A DNA stretch of 64,000 nucleotides from an uncultured Pelagibacteraceae bacterium (GTDB lineage: Bacteria; Pseudomonadota; Alphaproteobacteria; Pelagibacterales; Pelagibacteraceae): positions 163,192 through 227,191 of the forward strand of contig CACLZL010000001.1 of the NCBI GenBank assembly GCA_902611405.1, in the 5' to 3' direction. This document shows positions 42,034-52,963 of the stretch, in pieces. Under the pieces are notes generated by a model. It worked only from the letters and a program-made list of their open reading frames with translations, was not told where the DNA came from and searched no databases. A program made the position numbers and the translations under genes. Every line of letters starts with the position of its first letter. Within the stretch, counting starts at the first letter, position 1.

Positions 42034-44370
42034 ATGAATAAATTTTTAAGAAATATCTTTATTTTAATTACGTCTTTTATTCTTTTATCAGCAATTTTGA
42101 TAATAAGTATCTTATGGACTTATTCTAATGATTTACCGGATTATAAATTTCTTAAAAATTACAAACCTCCCGTTTCCAGTAAAGTTTACTCTGGTAATGG
42201 TGATTTGGTGGCAGATTTTTCACAGGAAAAAAGAGTATTTGTTCCATTTAATTCAATTCCAAAAAATGTAATTAACGCATTTTTATCTGCAGAGGATAAA
42301 AATTTTTTTAAACATCCAGGTGTTGATGCCAAGGGTGTTATTAGAGCTGTAATTAACAATATTTCAAATATTTTATCATCTAAAAGGTTAGAGGGAGCAT
42401 CTACAATTACCCAACAGGTAGCAAAAAACTTTTTACTTACAAATGAAGTAAGTTTAAATAGGAAAATTAAGGAAGCAATTCTAGCTTTTAGAATAGAGAG
42501 AGCTTTATCTAAAGAAAGAATTCTAGAACTTTATCTAAACCAAATTTATCTTGGAAGTGGAGCTTATGGAGTGGCCGCTGCAAGCTTAGAATATTTTGAT
42601 AAATCTATTAAAGATTTAAATTACTCAGAAGCTGCTTTATTAGCAGCTTTGCCAAAAGCACCTAGTAGATATAATCCCTATAGAGATCCTGATAAAGCAA
42701 AGTTTAGAAGAAATTTAGTTTTAAAAAATTTGTTAGATAATAATTATTTAACATCAGAATGGCATAAAAAACTTATAAAAGAGGAAATAATTTTAAAAAA
42801 AAATAAAAAAATTTATTTAGAAGATGCTCAATATTTTATTGAGGATGTGAGAAAGAGTGTAATTGAAACTTTGAGCTATGATAAAGTTTATAAACAAGGT
42901 TTTAATATTAACACTCCAATAGATTTAAATTTACAAAGAATTGCAACAAAATCACTTAGAGATGGATTAATAGCATATGATAAAAGAAAGGGGTGGAGAG
43001 GACCACTTATTAACAAGATTTATAATTCAGAATGGAAAAAAGATTTAGAAAAGTATAAATTAGAAAATTCAACCAATTGGAAATTGGCAATTGTCAAAAA
43101 GATAAATAAATTTTCAGCAGAAATAGAAACAGAAGACAATATCAAAGGTGTTATTGAATATCAGAGTATTTCTTGGACAAAGAAAGAATTTAATAAATTA
43201 TTGAAACCTGGTGATGTTATTTATGTTAAAAATGTAAAAGAAAATATTTTCAATTTACAACAAGTACCAAAAGTAAATGGTGGAATAGTTGTGATGGATC
43301 CATTTACAGGAAGAGTTCTAGCATTAAGTGGTGGTTTTAGTTTTAAACAAAGTGAATTTAACAGAGCAACTCAAGCTAAAAGACAACCTGGATCAGCTTT
43401 TAAACCATTTGTTTATGCATTAGCTTTAGAGAATAATTTTACACCAACTTCATTAGTTCTTGATGCACCATTAGTTTTAGATCAAGGAGACGATTTAAAA
43501 ATGTGGAAACCAGAAAATTATGGAAAAAAATTTTATGGGCCTTCGACTTTAAGGGTTGGTTTGGAGAAATCTAGAAATTTAATGACAGTAAGAATAGCCC
43601 AAAACCTTGGTGTAGAGAAAATAGTTGATTTTTCAAAAGCATTAAGAATTTATGACAATCCAGAAGAACTTTTATCTATATCTTTGGGATCTGCTGAAAC
43701 AACTTTATTAAAACTAACATCTGCCTATTCAGTTTTTGTTAATGGAGGAAAACTTGTTGAACCAATTCTGATAGATAGAATTCAAGACAGTGAGGGAAAC
43801 ACTATTTTTAATAATGATAAAAGAAAATGTATTAATTGCGATCAAATTTCTTATTTAACCAACGATTACCCAGAGATTAAAAATAACTATACGCAAATTT
43901 TTTCTCCAGAGACAGCTTTTCAAATGACATCAATTTTAGAGGGAGTTGTTCAAAGAGGTACAGCTAAAAAACTAAAAGACTTAAATTTAAATATTGCAGG
44001 TAAAACTGGAACAACAAATAAAAATACAGATACTTGGTTTATAGGTTTTACTTCAAATGTACTAGTTGGTGTTTATGTTGGTTCAGATAACCCAACTCCA
44101 TTAGGAAAATATGAAACAGGATCTAAAACTGCTTTGCCAATATTCAAAAGTTTTATAAGTGATACAGTTAACAAATATGACGCAAGACCATTTAAGGCTG
44201 CTAAAGGAACAGTGATGATGGTTGTTGACCCTTTAACAGGTCAAAAAGCAAAATTTAACTCAAAGAATACTATTATTGAGGTTTTTAAAAAAGAAAATGT
44301 GGTTGATGGACAAGTACTTTATACAAATTCAGATAGATTAGATTCAAATAATATATTAAAGTTTTACTAA
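42034..44370 (+). CDS. mrcA: Penicillin-binding protein 1A (bifunctional transglycosylase/transpeptidase)
   Basis: SAEDKNFFKHPGVD, EGASTITQQVAKN, KRQPGSAFKPF, GKTGTTN. Confidence 0.94.
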   Translation: MNKFLRNIFILITSFILLSAILIISILWTYSNDLPDYKFLKNYKPPVSSKVYSGNGDLVADFSQEKRVFVPFNSIPKNVINAFLSAEDKNFFKHPGVDAKGVIRAVINNISNILSSKRLEGASTITQQVAKNFLLTNEVSLNRKIKEAILAFRIERALSKERILELYLNQIYLGSGAYGVAAASLEYFDKSIKDLNYSEAALLAALPKAPSRYNPYRDPDKAKFRRNLVLKNLLDNNYLTSEWHKKLIKEEIILKKNKKIYLEDAQYFIEDVRKSVIETLSYDKVYKQGFNINTPIDLNLQRIATKSLRDGLIAYDKRKGWRGPLINKIYNSEWKKDLEKYKLENSTNWKLAIVKKINKFSAEIETEDNIKGVIEYQSISWTKKEFNKLLKPGDVIYVKNVKENIFNLQQVPKVNGGIVVMDPFTGRVLALSGGFSFKQSEFNRATQAKRQPGSAFKPFVYALALENNFTPTSLVLDAPLVLDQGDDLKMWKPENYGKKFYGPSTLRVGLEKSRNLMTVRIAQNLGVEKIVDFSKALRIYDNPEELLSISLGSAETTLLKLTSAYSVFVNGGKLVEPILIDRIQDSEGNTIFNNDKRKCINCDQISYLTNDYPEIKNNYTQIFSPETAFQMTSILEGVVQRGTAKKLKDLNLNIAGKTGTTNKNTDTWFIGFTSNVLVGVYVGSDNPTPLGKYETGSKTALPIFKSFISDTVNKYDARPFKAAKGTVMMVVDPLTGQKAKFNSKNTIIEVFKKENVVDGQVLYTNSDRLDSNNILKFY

Positions 44371-45471
44371 TGGATAATATTTATCAAAATTTTAAAGAAG
44401 AAGTTGAAAAGATAAATCAAAAAATACAGGAGTATCTTTGAAAAAAACAATATCCATTCAAAACTGCAATCTTTAAATTCACAAATGCTTAGAGCCGACT
44501 TTTGGCAAGATAAAAATAACTCACAAAGAGTAATCAAAGAAAAGAAATTTTATGAAGATTTAACTAATTCTTTAAATAATAATATTGAAAAACTAAAAGA
44601 TTTAGATGATTTGAATCAACTGGCGTATGAAGAAGAGAACTTACAAGTTCAAAAAGAAGTTTTGCAAAATATAAAAGACTTAAGAAGTGAAGTTAAAAAA
44701 AATGAAATTAAATGTTTTTTATCTAATGAAGCAGACCATTTAAATTGTTACTTAGAAATACATGCTGGTGCAGGAGGTACAGAAAGTCAAGATTGGGCTG
44801 ATATGCTTAGAAGGATGTATTTAAAATGGTCTGATAAAAAAAATTTTAAATCAAGTTTGATTAGTGAACATAGAGGTGACGAGGCTGGAATAAAGTCTGC
44901 AACAATTAAAATAGATGGTGACTATGTTTTTGGATGGTTAAAAAAAGAGTCGGGAATACATAGATTAGTTAGGATATCTCCATTTGATTCCGGAGCAAGA
45001 AGGCACACAAGTTTTGCAAGTGTTTGGATTTATCCAGTTGTGGATGATGATATAAATATAGAAATTTTAGAAAAAGATTTAAGAATAGACACCTATCGTT
45101 CCAGTGGAGCAGGTGGCCAGCACGTTAACACTACTGATAGTGCTGTCAGAATAACACACATTCCATCAAAAATTGTTGTTCAATGTCAAAATGAAAGATC
45201 TCAACATAAAAATAAAGAAACATGCATGAATATGTTGAAAGCAAGATTATTTGATTATGAAGTTAAAAAAAGAGAGGAAGAAAGTCAAAGTGTTGAAAGT
45301 TCTAAATCCGAGATAGGGTGGGGCCATCAAATTAGATCATATGTTCTACAACCTTACAGACTTGTAAAAGATAATAGAACTAGTTTTGAAAGCACTAGTC
45401 CTGATAAAGTGTTAGATGGTGATATCGATGAATTTTTGGAACAATCGCTTTATAAATTACATGAAAAATAA
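44370..45471 (+). CDS. prfB: Peptide chain release factor 2, expressed by +1 programmed frameshift at CTT-TGA (44436-44441)
   Basis: Frame 0 [23 protein letters not shown] then in-frame TGA; +1 frame continues [22 protein letters not shown]...; SPFD and GGQ motifs present. Confidence 0.95.
44428..44441 (+). promoter_or_regulatory. prfB: prfB autoregulatory frameshift site (internal SD + CUU UGA)
   Basis: AGGAG-TAT-CTT-TGA with the same spacing as the classical AGGGGG-UAU-CUU-UGA element. Confidence 0.93.
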
Positions 45472-46828
45472 TATTTTAAAATATTTTATCCTACTTCTGT
45501 CAGTTTTAGTTATTTTGACTGCTTATCTTAGTACTGTAGGTATAGAGACAGATAAATTTAACGATCAAATTAAAAAAAGAATTTTACTAATAAATAAAAA
45601 GATAGATATAGATTTAAAAAAAATCAAATTTACTCTAGATCCTTTTAAACTAAAAATTTATGCTAAAACAGTTGGTACTACAGTATATTTTTCAAAAAGA
45701 CCCTTAGCATTAGAAAGTATTAAAATTCAAGTTTCGCTCAGTTCTTTAATTAAAAATAAGATTTCATCGTCAAATATAGAGATAAAAACTAAGTCTATAT
45801 TATTAAATGATTTAATTAAATTTATTCGGACTACAAATAATCAACCTGAATTATTTATATTAGAAAAAATTGTAAAAAAAGGTCATGTAATTATAGATAT
45901 GAGTTTGAATATTGATGAAAATGGCAAGCTTAAAGACGACTATAAAATTGAAGGTTTGATAAAAGAGGCAAGTATTAATTTTTTAAATAAGGCTAATTTT
46001 AAGAATATAAATTTTAATTTCAATTTTCAAAAAGACAATTATTTTTTTAATGAAATAAATTTTAAAGCGGAAGAAGTGAAATTTATTTCAAAAAAATTAA
46101 TAGTAAAAAAGAAAAAAAATAGCTTTTTAATTGATGCTATTATTGAAAACGATCATTCAAGTTTAAATTCAAATATATTAAAAATATTAAATTTAAGATT
46201 TAAAAATATAATTATTGATGATGCTAAATTTAAAACAAATAATAAATTTTCTTTGGAAATAGATGAAAAATTCAAAGTCAAAAATATTATATTGAGTTCT
46301 GATATAAATATTACTCAGCTAAAATATAAAAAATTAAAAATAATTAATAATTATTTTCCAGAAGTGAATGACTTAATTTTACTCGATAATCATAAATTAA
46401 ATTTAAATTATAAGAACAACAATTTATCAATTAAAGGTGAGGGGCAAATTCAGTTAAATACTGACAAAGTAGATGAAATTAAATATTTAATAAATAAAAA
46501 AGATAAAGATTTAAGTATAGATTCAGAATTATTTTTAAAAAATATAGTTTTAGGGCAACAAGATTTTTTAAAAATTTTCTTCCCTCAAACTACTAAAAAT
46601 ATTTATTTAAATAATCAAAAATTAAAAATTAATTTTAAAAATAAAATCCTAACTTTTTCAGGTTCTGGAAAATTTAAAATCGATAAAGATTTTGAAGAAA
46701 TTGATTATTTTATTGAGAAAAAAGAAAATAAAATAAGTTTTAATACAAATTTAAATGTAAAAAATACAAAATTTAAAATTGATAATATTAATTATAAAAA
46801 AAAGATAAAAGTAAAATGGAACTTCTAA
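45461..46828 (+). CDS. AsmA-like / DUF3971 family protein, N-terminal ORF
   Basis: Single N-terminal TM segment then long beta-rich repeat region; ends just after an A8G run with the next ORF in the -1 frame. Confidence 0.65.
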   Translation: MKNNILKYFILLLSVLVILTAYLSTVGIETDKFNDQIKKRILLINKKIDIDLKKIKFTLDPFKLKIYAKTVGTTVYFSKRPLALESIKIQVSLSSLIKNKISSSNIEIKTKSILLNDLIKFIRTTNNQPELFILEKIVKKGHVIIDMSLNIDENGKLKDDYKIEGLIKEASINFLNKANFKNINFNFNFQKDNYFFNEINFKAEEVKFISKKLIVKKKKNSFLIDAIIENDHSSLNSNILKILNLRFKNIIIDDAKFKTNNKFSLEIDEKFKVKNIILSSDINITQLKYKKLKIINNYFPEVNDLILLDNHKLNLNYKNNNLSIKGEGQIQLNTDKVDEIKYLINKKDKDLSIDSELFLKNIVLGQQDFLKIFFPQTTKNIYLNNQKLKINFKNKILTFSGSGKFKIDKDFEEIDYFIEKKENKISFNTNLNVKNTKFKIDNINYKKKIKVKWNF

Positions 46829-47889
46829 TTAATGGAGAAATAAAAAATAATAAAAATCTAAATATAAATAACTTTATTCTTAATGAAGAAAATAATAATA
46901 TTAAAATTAATAATTTATCTCTCAATGATACTAATCAAATAATAAAAATTGATCAGGCAAATTTAAATTATTTAGATACAGAAAATAAAAAAAATAATTA
47001 CAATATTAAAAAAGTAGAAGGTCAAAATTATTTAATTGATGGTATTTCATTTAATGCAAATTCTTTAATTTCGAATTTACTAGATGCTGATGATAAAAAA
47101 GAAAGCAATCTTTTTGCAAATAACATAAATATTGATCTAAATTTTGAAAAAGTTTACTTTGATAAAATATACTTTGTTAAGGGTTTAAATGGAAAGATAA
47201 AAATTATTAATAATAAAGTAGAAGAAGCAGATATTTTAGCCTTTTATAATAATTCACAGAATATAAAATTTACAACTAGAACAAATGATCAAGGTGAAAA
47301 AATTACCACTCTTTTTTCATCTAAGGCAAAACCCTTAGTAGACAGATATAAATTCATTAAAGGATTTAAAGATGATAAAGAAGGATATTTAGACTTTTAC
47401 TCTTTGAAAAAAGATGGAGTTTCAACTTCTAAATTAGTAATCGATAATTTTAAAGTTAAAGAAATTCCAGTGTTAGCTAAATTATTGGCTCTTGCATCTC
47501 TTCAAGGAATAGCAGACTTACTTACTGGAGAGGGAATTAGATTTACAGATTTTGAAATGAATTTTACTAATCAAGATAAACTTATGAAAATTCAAGAGTT
47601 GTACGCAGTTGGTCCAGCAATATCTATTTTATTGGAAGGATACATTGAAGAGAATAAATTAATCAGCTTAAGAGGAACCCTGGTTCCAGCGACAACAATT
47701 AACAGATCTATTGCTTCAATACCTTTACTTGGAGATTTATTGATTGGAAAAAAAGTAGGTGATGGTGTTTTTGGAGTTAGCTTTAAAATTAAAGGTCCCC
47801 CTAAAGATTTAGAAACTACTGTAAATCCTATAAAAACTTTAACACCAAGATTTATTACAAGAACTCTAGAGAAAATTAAAAAAAATTAA
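46816..47889 (+). CDS. AsmA-like C-terminal region protein, C-terminal ORF (probably continuation of the previous gene)
   Basis: VKEIPVLAKLLALASLQGIADLLTGEGIRFTDFEMNF ... LRGTLVPATTINRSIASIPLLGDLLIG, typical AsmA_2/DUF3971 C-terminus; lacks its own N-terminal anchor. Confidence 0.75.
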   Translation: MELLINGEIKNNKNLNINNFILNEENNNIKINNLSLNDTNQIIKIDQANLNYLDTENKKNNYNIKKVEGQNYLIDGISFNANSLISNLLDADDKKESNLFANNINIDLNFEKVYFDKIYFVKGLNGKIKIINNKVEEADILAFYNNSQNIKFTTRTNDQGEKITTLFSSKAKPLVDRYKFIKGFKDDKEGYLDFYSLKKDGVSTSKLVIDNFKVKEIPVLAKLLALASLQGIADLLTGEGIRFTDFEMNFTNQDKLMKIQELYAVGPAISILLEGYIEENKLISLRGTLVPATTINRSIASIPLLGDLLIGKKVGDGVFGVSFKIKGPPKDLETTVNPIKTLTPRFITRTLEKIKKN

Positions 47890-49115
47890 TTTAATACTAT
47901 TTTAATATGCCTTTTTTTTCCAATTGAAAGTTTAAGATAGTTTTCTTTAAATAAATTTTTATTGATTTCAAATTTTTCATCTAAAATAACATCATCATTA
48001 ATTTTAACAGCATTCCCTTTTACAAGCCTTCTGATTTCGCTTTTTGAGTTTTCTAATTTTGAGAGCAAAACAAGGTCAACAATATTTATTTTTTCATTTA
48101 TTTTTTTTGATCGAATATTAATTGTTGGCAAATTTGAACCTAGTGAGTTTCCTGAAAAGGCTTCTTTTGCTGCTTGTTCAGAATTTTTAGCTGCTTCTTT
48201 TCCGTGTAACATTTCTGTTGTTTTATTAGCAAGTAGTATTTTTAATTCATTTATATTTTTATCTTTAATCGATTCTATTTCCTTAATTTCAATTTCAGTA
48301 AACATTTTCAAAAATTTAATTACATCTCTATCATCTACATTTCTCCAAAACTGCCAATAATCATAAGCTGATAAATATTTTTCATCTAACCAAATAGCTC
48401 CATTTTCAGTTTTTCCCATTTTTGCTCCACCAGCTAATGTAATTAGGGGTGTTGTAAGACCAAAGGTTTGGTTGTTGGAATATCTTTTTATAAGCTCAAC
48501 ACCATTAACAATATTCCCCCATTGATCTGAACCTCCGATTTGTAAAACACAATTTTCTTTCTTATTTAATTCAAGAAAATCATATGCTTGTAAAATCATA
48601 TAATTAAATTCCATGTAGCTCAGTGACTGCTCTCTATCCAATCTAAGTTTTACACTGTCAAATGTTAGCATTCTATTTATTGTGAAATGTTTTCCTATAT
48701 CTCTTAAAAAAGAAATATAATTTAAATCTTTAAGCCAACTATAATTATTTACAAATACTGGTTTCGTATTTGGATCATCATTATCTAAAAATTTTTTTAA
48801 AATATTTTGAATATTTTTAACATTTTTTTCAATCTCTTTTTTACTTAATATTTTTCTAGTTTTGTCTTTACCAGATGGATCTCCAATTCTTGTAGTTCCT
48901 CCACCAAGTAAAACTATTGGTCGATGTCCGTTTTTTTGAAGTAGTCGCAAACACATTATTTGTAATAAGCTTCCCACATGTAGGCTTTCAGCTGTACAAT
49001 CAAAACCTATGTAACCTTTAATCTTTTTTTCATCTAATTGATTAGATAATTCATCTTCACTTGTACATTGATAGAAAAAACCTCTATCTTTAAATTCTTT
49101 TAAAAATTTATTCAT
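47886..49115 (-). CDS. tyrS: Tyrosyl-tRNA synthetase
   Basis: GFDCTAESLHVGSL HIGH motif, KMGKTENGAIWL KMSKS-like, C-terminal S4 domain. Confidence 0.96.
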   Translation of the reverse strand: MNKFLKEFKDRGFFYQCTSEDELSNQLDEKKIKGYIGFDCTAESLHVGSLLQIMCLRLLQKNGHRPIVLLGGGTTRIGDPSGKDKTRKILSKKEIEKNVKNIQNILKKFLDNDDPNTKPVFVNNYSWLKDLNYISFLRDIGKHFTINRMLTFDSVKLRLDREQSLSYMEFNYMILQAYDFLELNKKENCVLQIGGSDQWGNIVNGVELIKRYSNNQTFGLTTPLITLAGGAKMGKTENGAIWLDEKYLSAYDYWQFWRNVDDRDVIKFLKMFTEIEIKEIESIKDKNINELKILLANKTTEMLHGKEAAKNSEQAAKEAFSGNSLGSNLPTINIRSKKINEKINIVDLVLLSKLENSKSEIRRLVKGNAVKINDDVILDEKFEINKNLFKENYLKLSIGKKRHIKIVLN

Positions 49116-49160
49116 AAGTTTATAGTCACAATATACAAATTTTTTTTAAAAAACATATCA

Positions 49161-50303
49161 ATGAAAAAAAAATTATATACTACAATTGGATTAATGAGTG
49201 GAACATCAATGGATGGTCTTGATTTATCTATAATTAGTTCAGATGGATACGATGAATTTTCAAACATTTTAGATGATTATTTTGAGTATGATAAAAATCT
49301 TCAGGATCAGTTAGTTCGATTAAGAGATTTGGTCTTAACAAAGAAAGATCTTTTACAAAATTCAGAAAAATTAAGAGAATTAGAGCGTAATTTAACTCTT
49401 TTTCATGCTAATGCAGTTAATCAATCATTAAAAAAATATAGAAATCCAATTGATTTGATTGGTTTTCATGGTCAAACAATTTTTCATAACCCACATGAGA
49501 AAATTACCAATCAATTAGGAGATGGGAAGTTGTTATCTCAAATAGTCAAAAAAAAAGTCATATATGATTTTAGAAATGCGGATATTAAAAATAATGGTCA
49601 AGGTGCACCTTTAACACCAATTTTTCATCATATTTTATCAAAAAAAATCAATCAAAATTTTAATATTAAATTTCCGATAGGTTTCTTGAATATTGGTGGT
49701 ATCGCAAATGTCACAAAAGTTATTAATGATTCAGATAATTTTCAAAATAACCTTTCAGCTTTTGATATAGGTCCTGGTAATTGTTTAATTGATGAATGGA
49801 TAAGAAATAATTCTGATAAAAAATTTGATAAAAATGGTGAACTATCTAGATTAGGGAAAGTTGATCAATTAATTCTAAATCAGGCAATAGATAATTTTAA
49901 AATAAATTCTTACTCCCAGTCATTGGATATTAAAAATTTCGATGTATCCTTTGCAAGAGGTTTATCTTTAGAAGACGGTTGTGCTACTATAACAGATTTT
50001 ACAGCATATTTGATTGCAGAAGGATTAAAACATATTAGCAAAAAAAATAGTATTACATTTTTACTCTGTGGCGGTGGCAGAAAAAATATTTATTTAATTG
50101 ATTGTATTAAAAATTATCTGTCAAACGAACATAATATTACTTTGGAAATTATAGATAATTACAATTTAAAAGGTGATTATATTGAATCTCAGGCATTTGG
50201 ATTTTTGGCTATAAGGTCTTTTTTAAATTTACCAATTTCTTTTAGTACAACAACTGGATGTAAAGGATTTACAGTGGGTGGAAAACTGGTAGAAAATTTT
50301 TAA
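49161..50303 (+). CDS. anmK: Anhydro-N-acetylmuramic acid kinase
   Basis: GLMSGTSMDGLD, GFHGQTIFH, LCGGGRKN. Confidence 0.95.
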   Translation: MKKKLYTTIGLMSGTSMDGLDLSIISSDGYDEFSNILDDYFEYDKNLQDQLVRLRDLVLTKKDLLQNSEKLRELERNLTLFHANAVNQSLKKYRNPIDLIGFHGQTIFHNPHEKITNQLGDGKLLSQIVKKKVIYDFRNADIKNNGQGAPLTPIFHHILSKKINQNFNIKFPIGFLNIGGIANVTKVINDSDNFQNNLSAFDIGPGNCLIDEWIRNNSDKKFDKNGELSRLGKVDQLILNQAIDNFKINSYSQSLDIKNFDVSFARGLSLEDGCATITDFTAYLIAEGLKHISKKNSITFLLCGGGRKNIYLIDCIKNYLSNEHNITLEIIDNYNLKGDYIESQAFGFLAIRSFLNLPISFSTTTGCKGFTVGGKLVENF

Positions 50304-50956
50304 TATAGTGCTGTTTCTTTTTTTATATATTTATCAAGATGTTTAATTAAAGAATCACTTGTTTTTGAAAAAAAGTGATTGGCTTCAGATATTGCATTAA
50401 ATTCTACTTTAATACCTTTTTGCGCACTTAATCTCTTGTCAAGTTCAATAATATATTCTACTGGTACTAATTCATCTTTTTTACCATAAGCAATTAAACC
50501 AGAAGTTGGACATGGAGATAAAAAAGAAAAATCATAAACATTTGGTTGAGGTGAAATTGCTATAAATCTGTTTATTTCTGGTCTTCTCATTAATAATTGC
50601 ATTGCAATCAAAGATCCAAATGAAAATCCTGAAACCCAACATTGTGAATTGTCAAAATTTTCTCTTTCTAACCAATCTAAAGCAGCTGCTGCATCAGCAA
50701 GTTCCCCTTGACCATTATCAAATTCTCCGTCACTTTTACCAACACCTCTAAAATTTACTCTGCAAACAGAAAAATCATTATCCATAAATGTATGAAAAGT
50801 ATCTACAACTACTTTATTATTCATAGTTCCGCCATATTGAGGATGCGGCTGTAATACTAAAGCAATTGGTGATGTATTTTTTTTACTTTTATAATATTTA
50901 GCCTCAAGTCTTCCTGCAGGACCAGGAATAAATATTTCTAAGATTTTATTATCCAT
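50300..50956 (-). CDS. Alpha/beta hydrolase
   Basis: QPHPQYGGTMNNKVV, FRGVGKSDGEFD, GFSFGSL nucleophile elbow. Confidence 0.85.
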   Translation of the reverse strand: MDNKILEIFIPGPAGRLEAKYYKSKKNTSPIALVLQPHPQYGGTMNNKVVVDTFHTFMDNDFSVCRVNFRGVGKSDGEFDNGQGELADAAAALDWLERENFDNSQCWVSGFSFGSLIAMQLLMRRPEINRFIAISPQPNVYDFSFLSPCPTSGLIAYGKKDELVPVEYIIELDKRLSAQKGIKVEFNAISEANHFFSKTSDSLIKHLDKYIKKETALY

Positions 50957-51038
50957 ATGCGATATTGATTATTATTCTCAAAAAAAATGTACGTTTATCA
51001 TAAGTCAGCGACAATATGTTAGTTTTTTTTTATACTCT

Positions 51039-51070
51039 AAACTTGACCATTTTAGTCAGGTATGTATAAA
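51039..51070 (+). promoter_or_regulatory. Putative iscR promoter with overlapping IscR type-1-like operator
   Basis: AAACTTGACCATTTTAGTCAGGTAT (51039-51063); -35 TTGACC 51043-51048, 16-bp spacer, -10 TATAAA 51065-51070. Confidence 0.75.
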
Positions 51071-51093
51071 AGCCCACATTTAAAGGGTAAAAT

Positions 51094-51519
51094 ATGAAAC
51101 TTACATCAAAAGGCAGATATGCCGTAATGGCATTAGTAGACTTAGCTAGGTTTAATAACATCAATCCTGTATCTCTAAGAGATATATCCTTAAGACAAGG
51201 TATATCTTTAGACTATCTAGAACAAATTTTCTCAAAATTAAAAAAAAATGAAATTGTTAAAAGCATTAGAGGAACTCAGGGTGGATATGTTCTTAATAAA
51301 AATCCCAATGATATAAAATTAACAAACATTTTCCATGCAGTAGATGAAAAAGTAAAAACTGTTCAATGCAAAAAAGAGTCAAAAAGAGGATGTAACGGGA
51401 AAGCTACTAAATGTATAACACATAACCTTTGGGATGAATTAGAAATACACATAAATACATTCTTTGAAAATAAAAGCCTAAATGATTTATTAAATAATAA
51501 TAAAGAAACAAGAGTTTAA
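51094..51519 (+). CDS. iscR: Rrf2-family Fe-S regulator IscR
   Basis: [18 protein letters not shown]; three-cysteine/His region [25 protein letters not shown]. Confidence 0.92.
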   Translation: MKLTSKGRYAVMALVDLARFNNINPVSLRDISLRQGISLDYLEQIFSKLKKNEIVKSIRGTQGGYVLNKNPNDIKLTNIFHAVDEKVKTVQCKKESKRGCNGKATKCITHNLWDELEIHINTFFENKSLNDLLNNNKETRV

Positions 51520-51520
51520 A

Positions 51521-52963
51521 ATGGATAACAGACAAAAAGAAATAAATGATTTAAAAGATTATAAATATGGTTTTTCAACGGATATAGAAAATATCCAAGC
51601 CCCAAAAGGTTTGAACGAAGATGTTATTAAATTTATTTCTAATATTAAAAAAGAACCTTCGTGGATGCTTGATTTTAGATTAAAAGCCTTTGAAAGATTT
51701 AAAGTATTAAAAGAACCAGATTGGCAGAAACCTAAATTTTCAAAAATAGATTATCAAGATCTATATTATTACTCTGCTCCTAAAAGTATGAAGGATAAGC
51801 CAAAGAGCTTAGATGAATTAGATCCTAAACTTTTAGAAACTTATAAAAAACTTGGAATTCCTTTGCAAGAGCAAGCTAGATTAAATGGAATAGCTGTTGA
51901 TGCTGTATTCGATTCTGTTTCTGTAGCTACTACTTTTAAAGATGAATTAACAAAACAAGGAATAATATTTTGCCCTATATCAGAGGCAATTCAAAATCAC
52001 CCTGAATTGGTTAAAAAGTATCTAGGATCTGTAATTCCAACAAGTGATCATTTTTTTGCAACATTAAATTCAGCAGTTTTTACAGATGGTTCTTTTGTAT
52101 ACATTCCAGAGGGTGTTAGATGTCCAATGGAACTATCAACTTATTTTAGAATTAATGCATCAAACACAGGTCAATTCGAAAGAACTTTAATAATTGCAGA
52201 CAAAGGAAGTTATGTAAGTTACCTAGAAGGATGTACAGCTCCAATGAGAGATGAAAATCAATTACATGCTGCAAATGTAGAATTAATTGCACTTGACGAT
52301 GCAGAAATAAAATATTCAACAGTACAGAATTGGTATCCAGGTGATAAAGATGGTAAAGGTGGAATTTATAATTTTGTAACAAAAAGAGGTTTGTGCAAAG
52401 GTAAGAATTCTAAAATTTCATGGACACAAGTTGAAACAGGTTCTGCAATAACCTGGAAGTATCCTAGTTGTATTCTTAAAGGAGATAATTCGGTTGGTGA
52501 GTTCTATTCAATAGCTATCACTAACAATTATCAAAAAGCTGATACAGGTACTAAAATGATCCATTTAGGTAAAAATACTAAAAGTAAAATAATTTCTAAA
52601 GGGATATCGGCTGGTAGTTCAGATATGACTTATAGAGGCTTAGTTGATATTTCATCAAAAGCCAAAAATTCAACTAATTATACTCAGTGCGATTCTTTAT
52701 TAATGGGTAATAAATGTGGGGCTCACACCGTTCCTTATATAAAAAATAAAAATTCTGAGTCCAATATTGCTCATGAGGCAACCACATCCAAGATTAGTGA
52801 GGAGCAGTTACATTATTGTCAACAAAGAGGATTAAATCCAGAGGAGGCAGTTGGCTTGATTGTTAACGGTTTTTGTAAAGAAGTATTGCAACAATTGCCT
52901 ATGGAATTCGCTGTAGAAGCTCAAAAACTTGTAGGTATCAGTCTAGAAGGAAGTGTAGGTTAA
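51521..52963 (+). CDS. sufB: Fe-S cluster assembly protein SufB
   Basis: [30 protein letters not shown]; suf operon position. Confidence 0.96.
   Translation: MDNRQKEINDLKDYKYGFSTDIENIQAPKGLNEDVIKFISNIKKEPSWMLDFRLKAFERFKVLKEPDWQKPKFSKIDYQDLYYYSAPKSMKDKPKSLDELDPKLLETYKKLGIPLQEQARLNGIAVDAVFDSVSVATTFKDELTKQGIIFCPISEAIQNHPELVKKYLGSVIPTSDHFFATLNSAVFTDGSFVYIPEGVRCPMELSTYFRINASNTGQFERTLIIADKGSYVSYLEGCTAPMRDENQLHAANVELIALDDAEIKYSTVQNWYPGDKDGKGGIYNFVTKRGLCKGKNSKISWTQVETGSAITWKYPSCILKGDNSVGEFYSIAITNNYQKADTGTKMIHLGKNTKSKIISKGISAGSSDMTYRGLVDISSKAKNSTNYTQCDSLLMGNKCGAHTVPYIKNKNSESNIAHEATTSKISEEQLHYCQQRGLNPEEAVGLIVNGFCKEVLQQLPMEFAVEAQKLVGISLEGSVG

Noticed and set aside
45416-45460. Upstream extension of the AsmA-like ORF into prfB
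   Set aside because: Overlaps the prfB 3' end; ATG at 45461 is followed directly by a membrane anchor and is more plausible.
44485-45471. prfB starting at internal ATG 44485
   Set aside because: Truncated RF2; the +1 frameshift site explains the upstream N-terminal sequence.
47962-48360. 132-aa plus-strand ORF opposite tyrS
   Set aside because: Antisense shadow of tyrS; no independent coding evidence.
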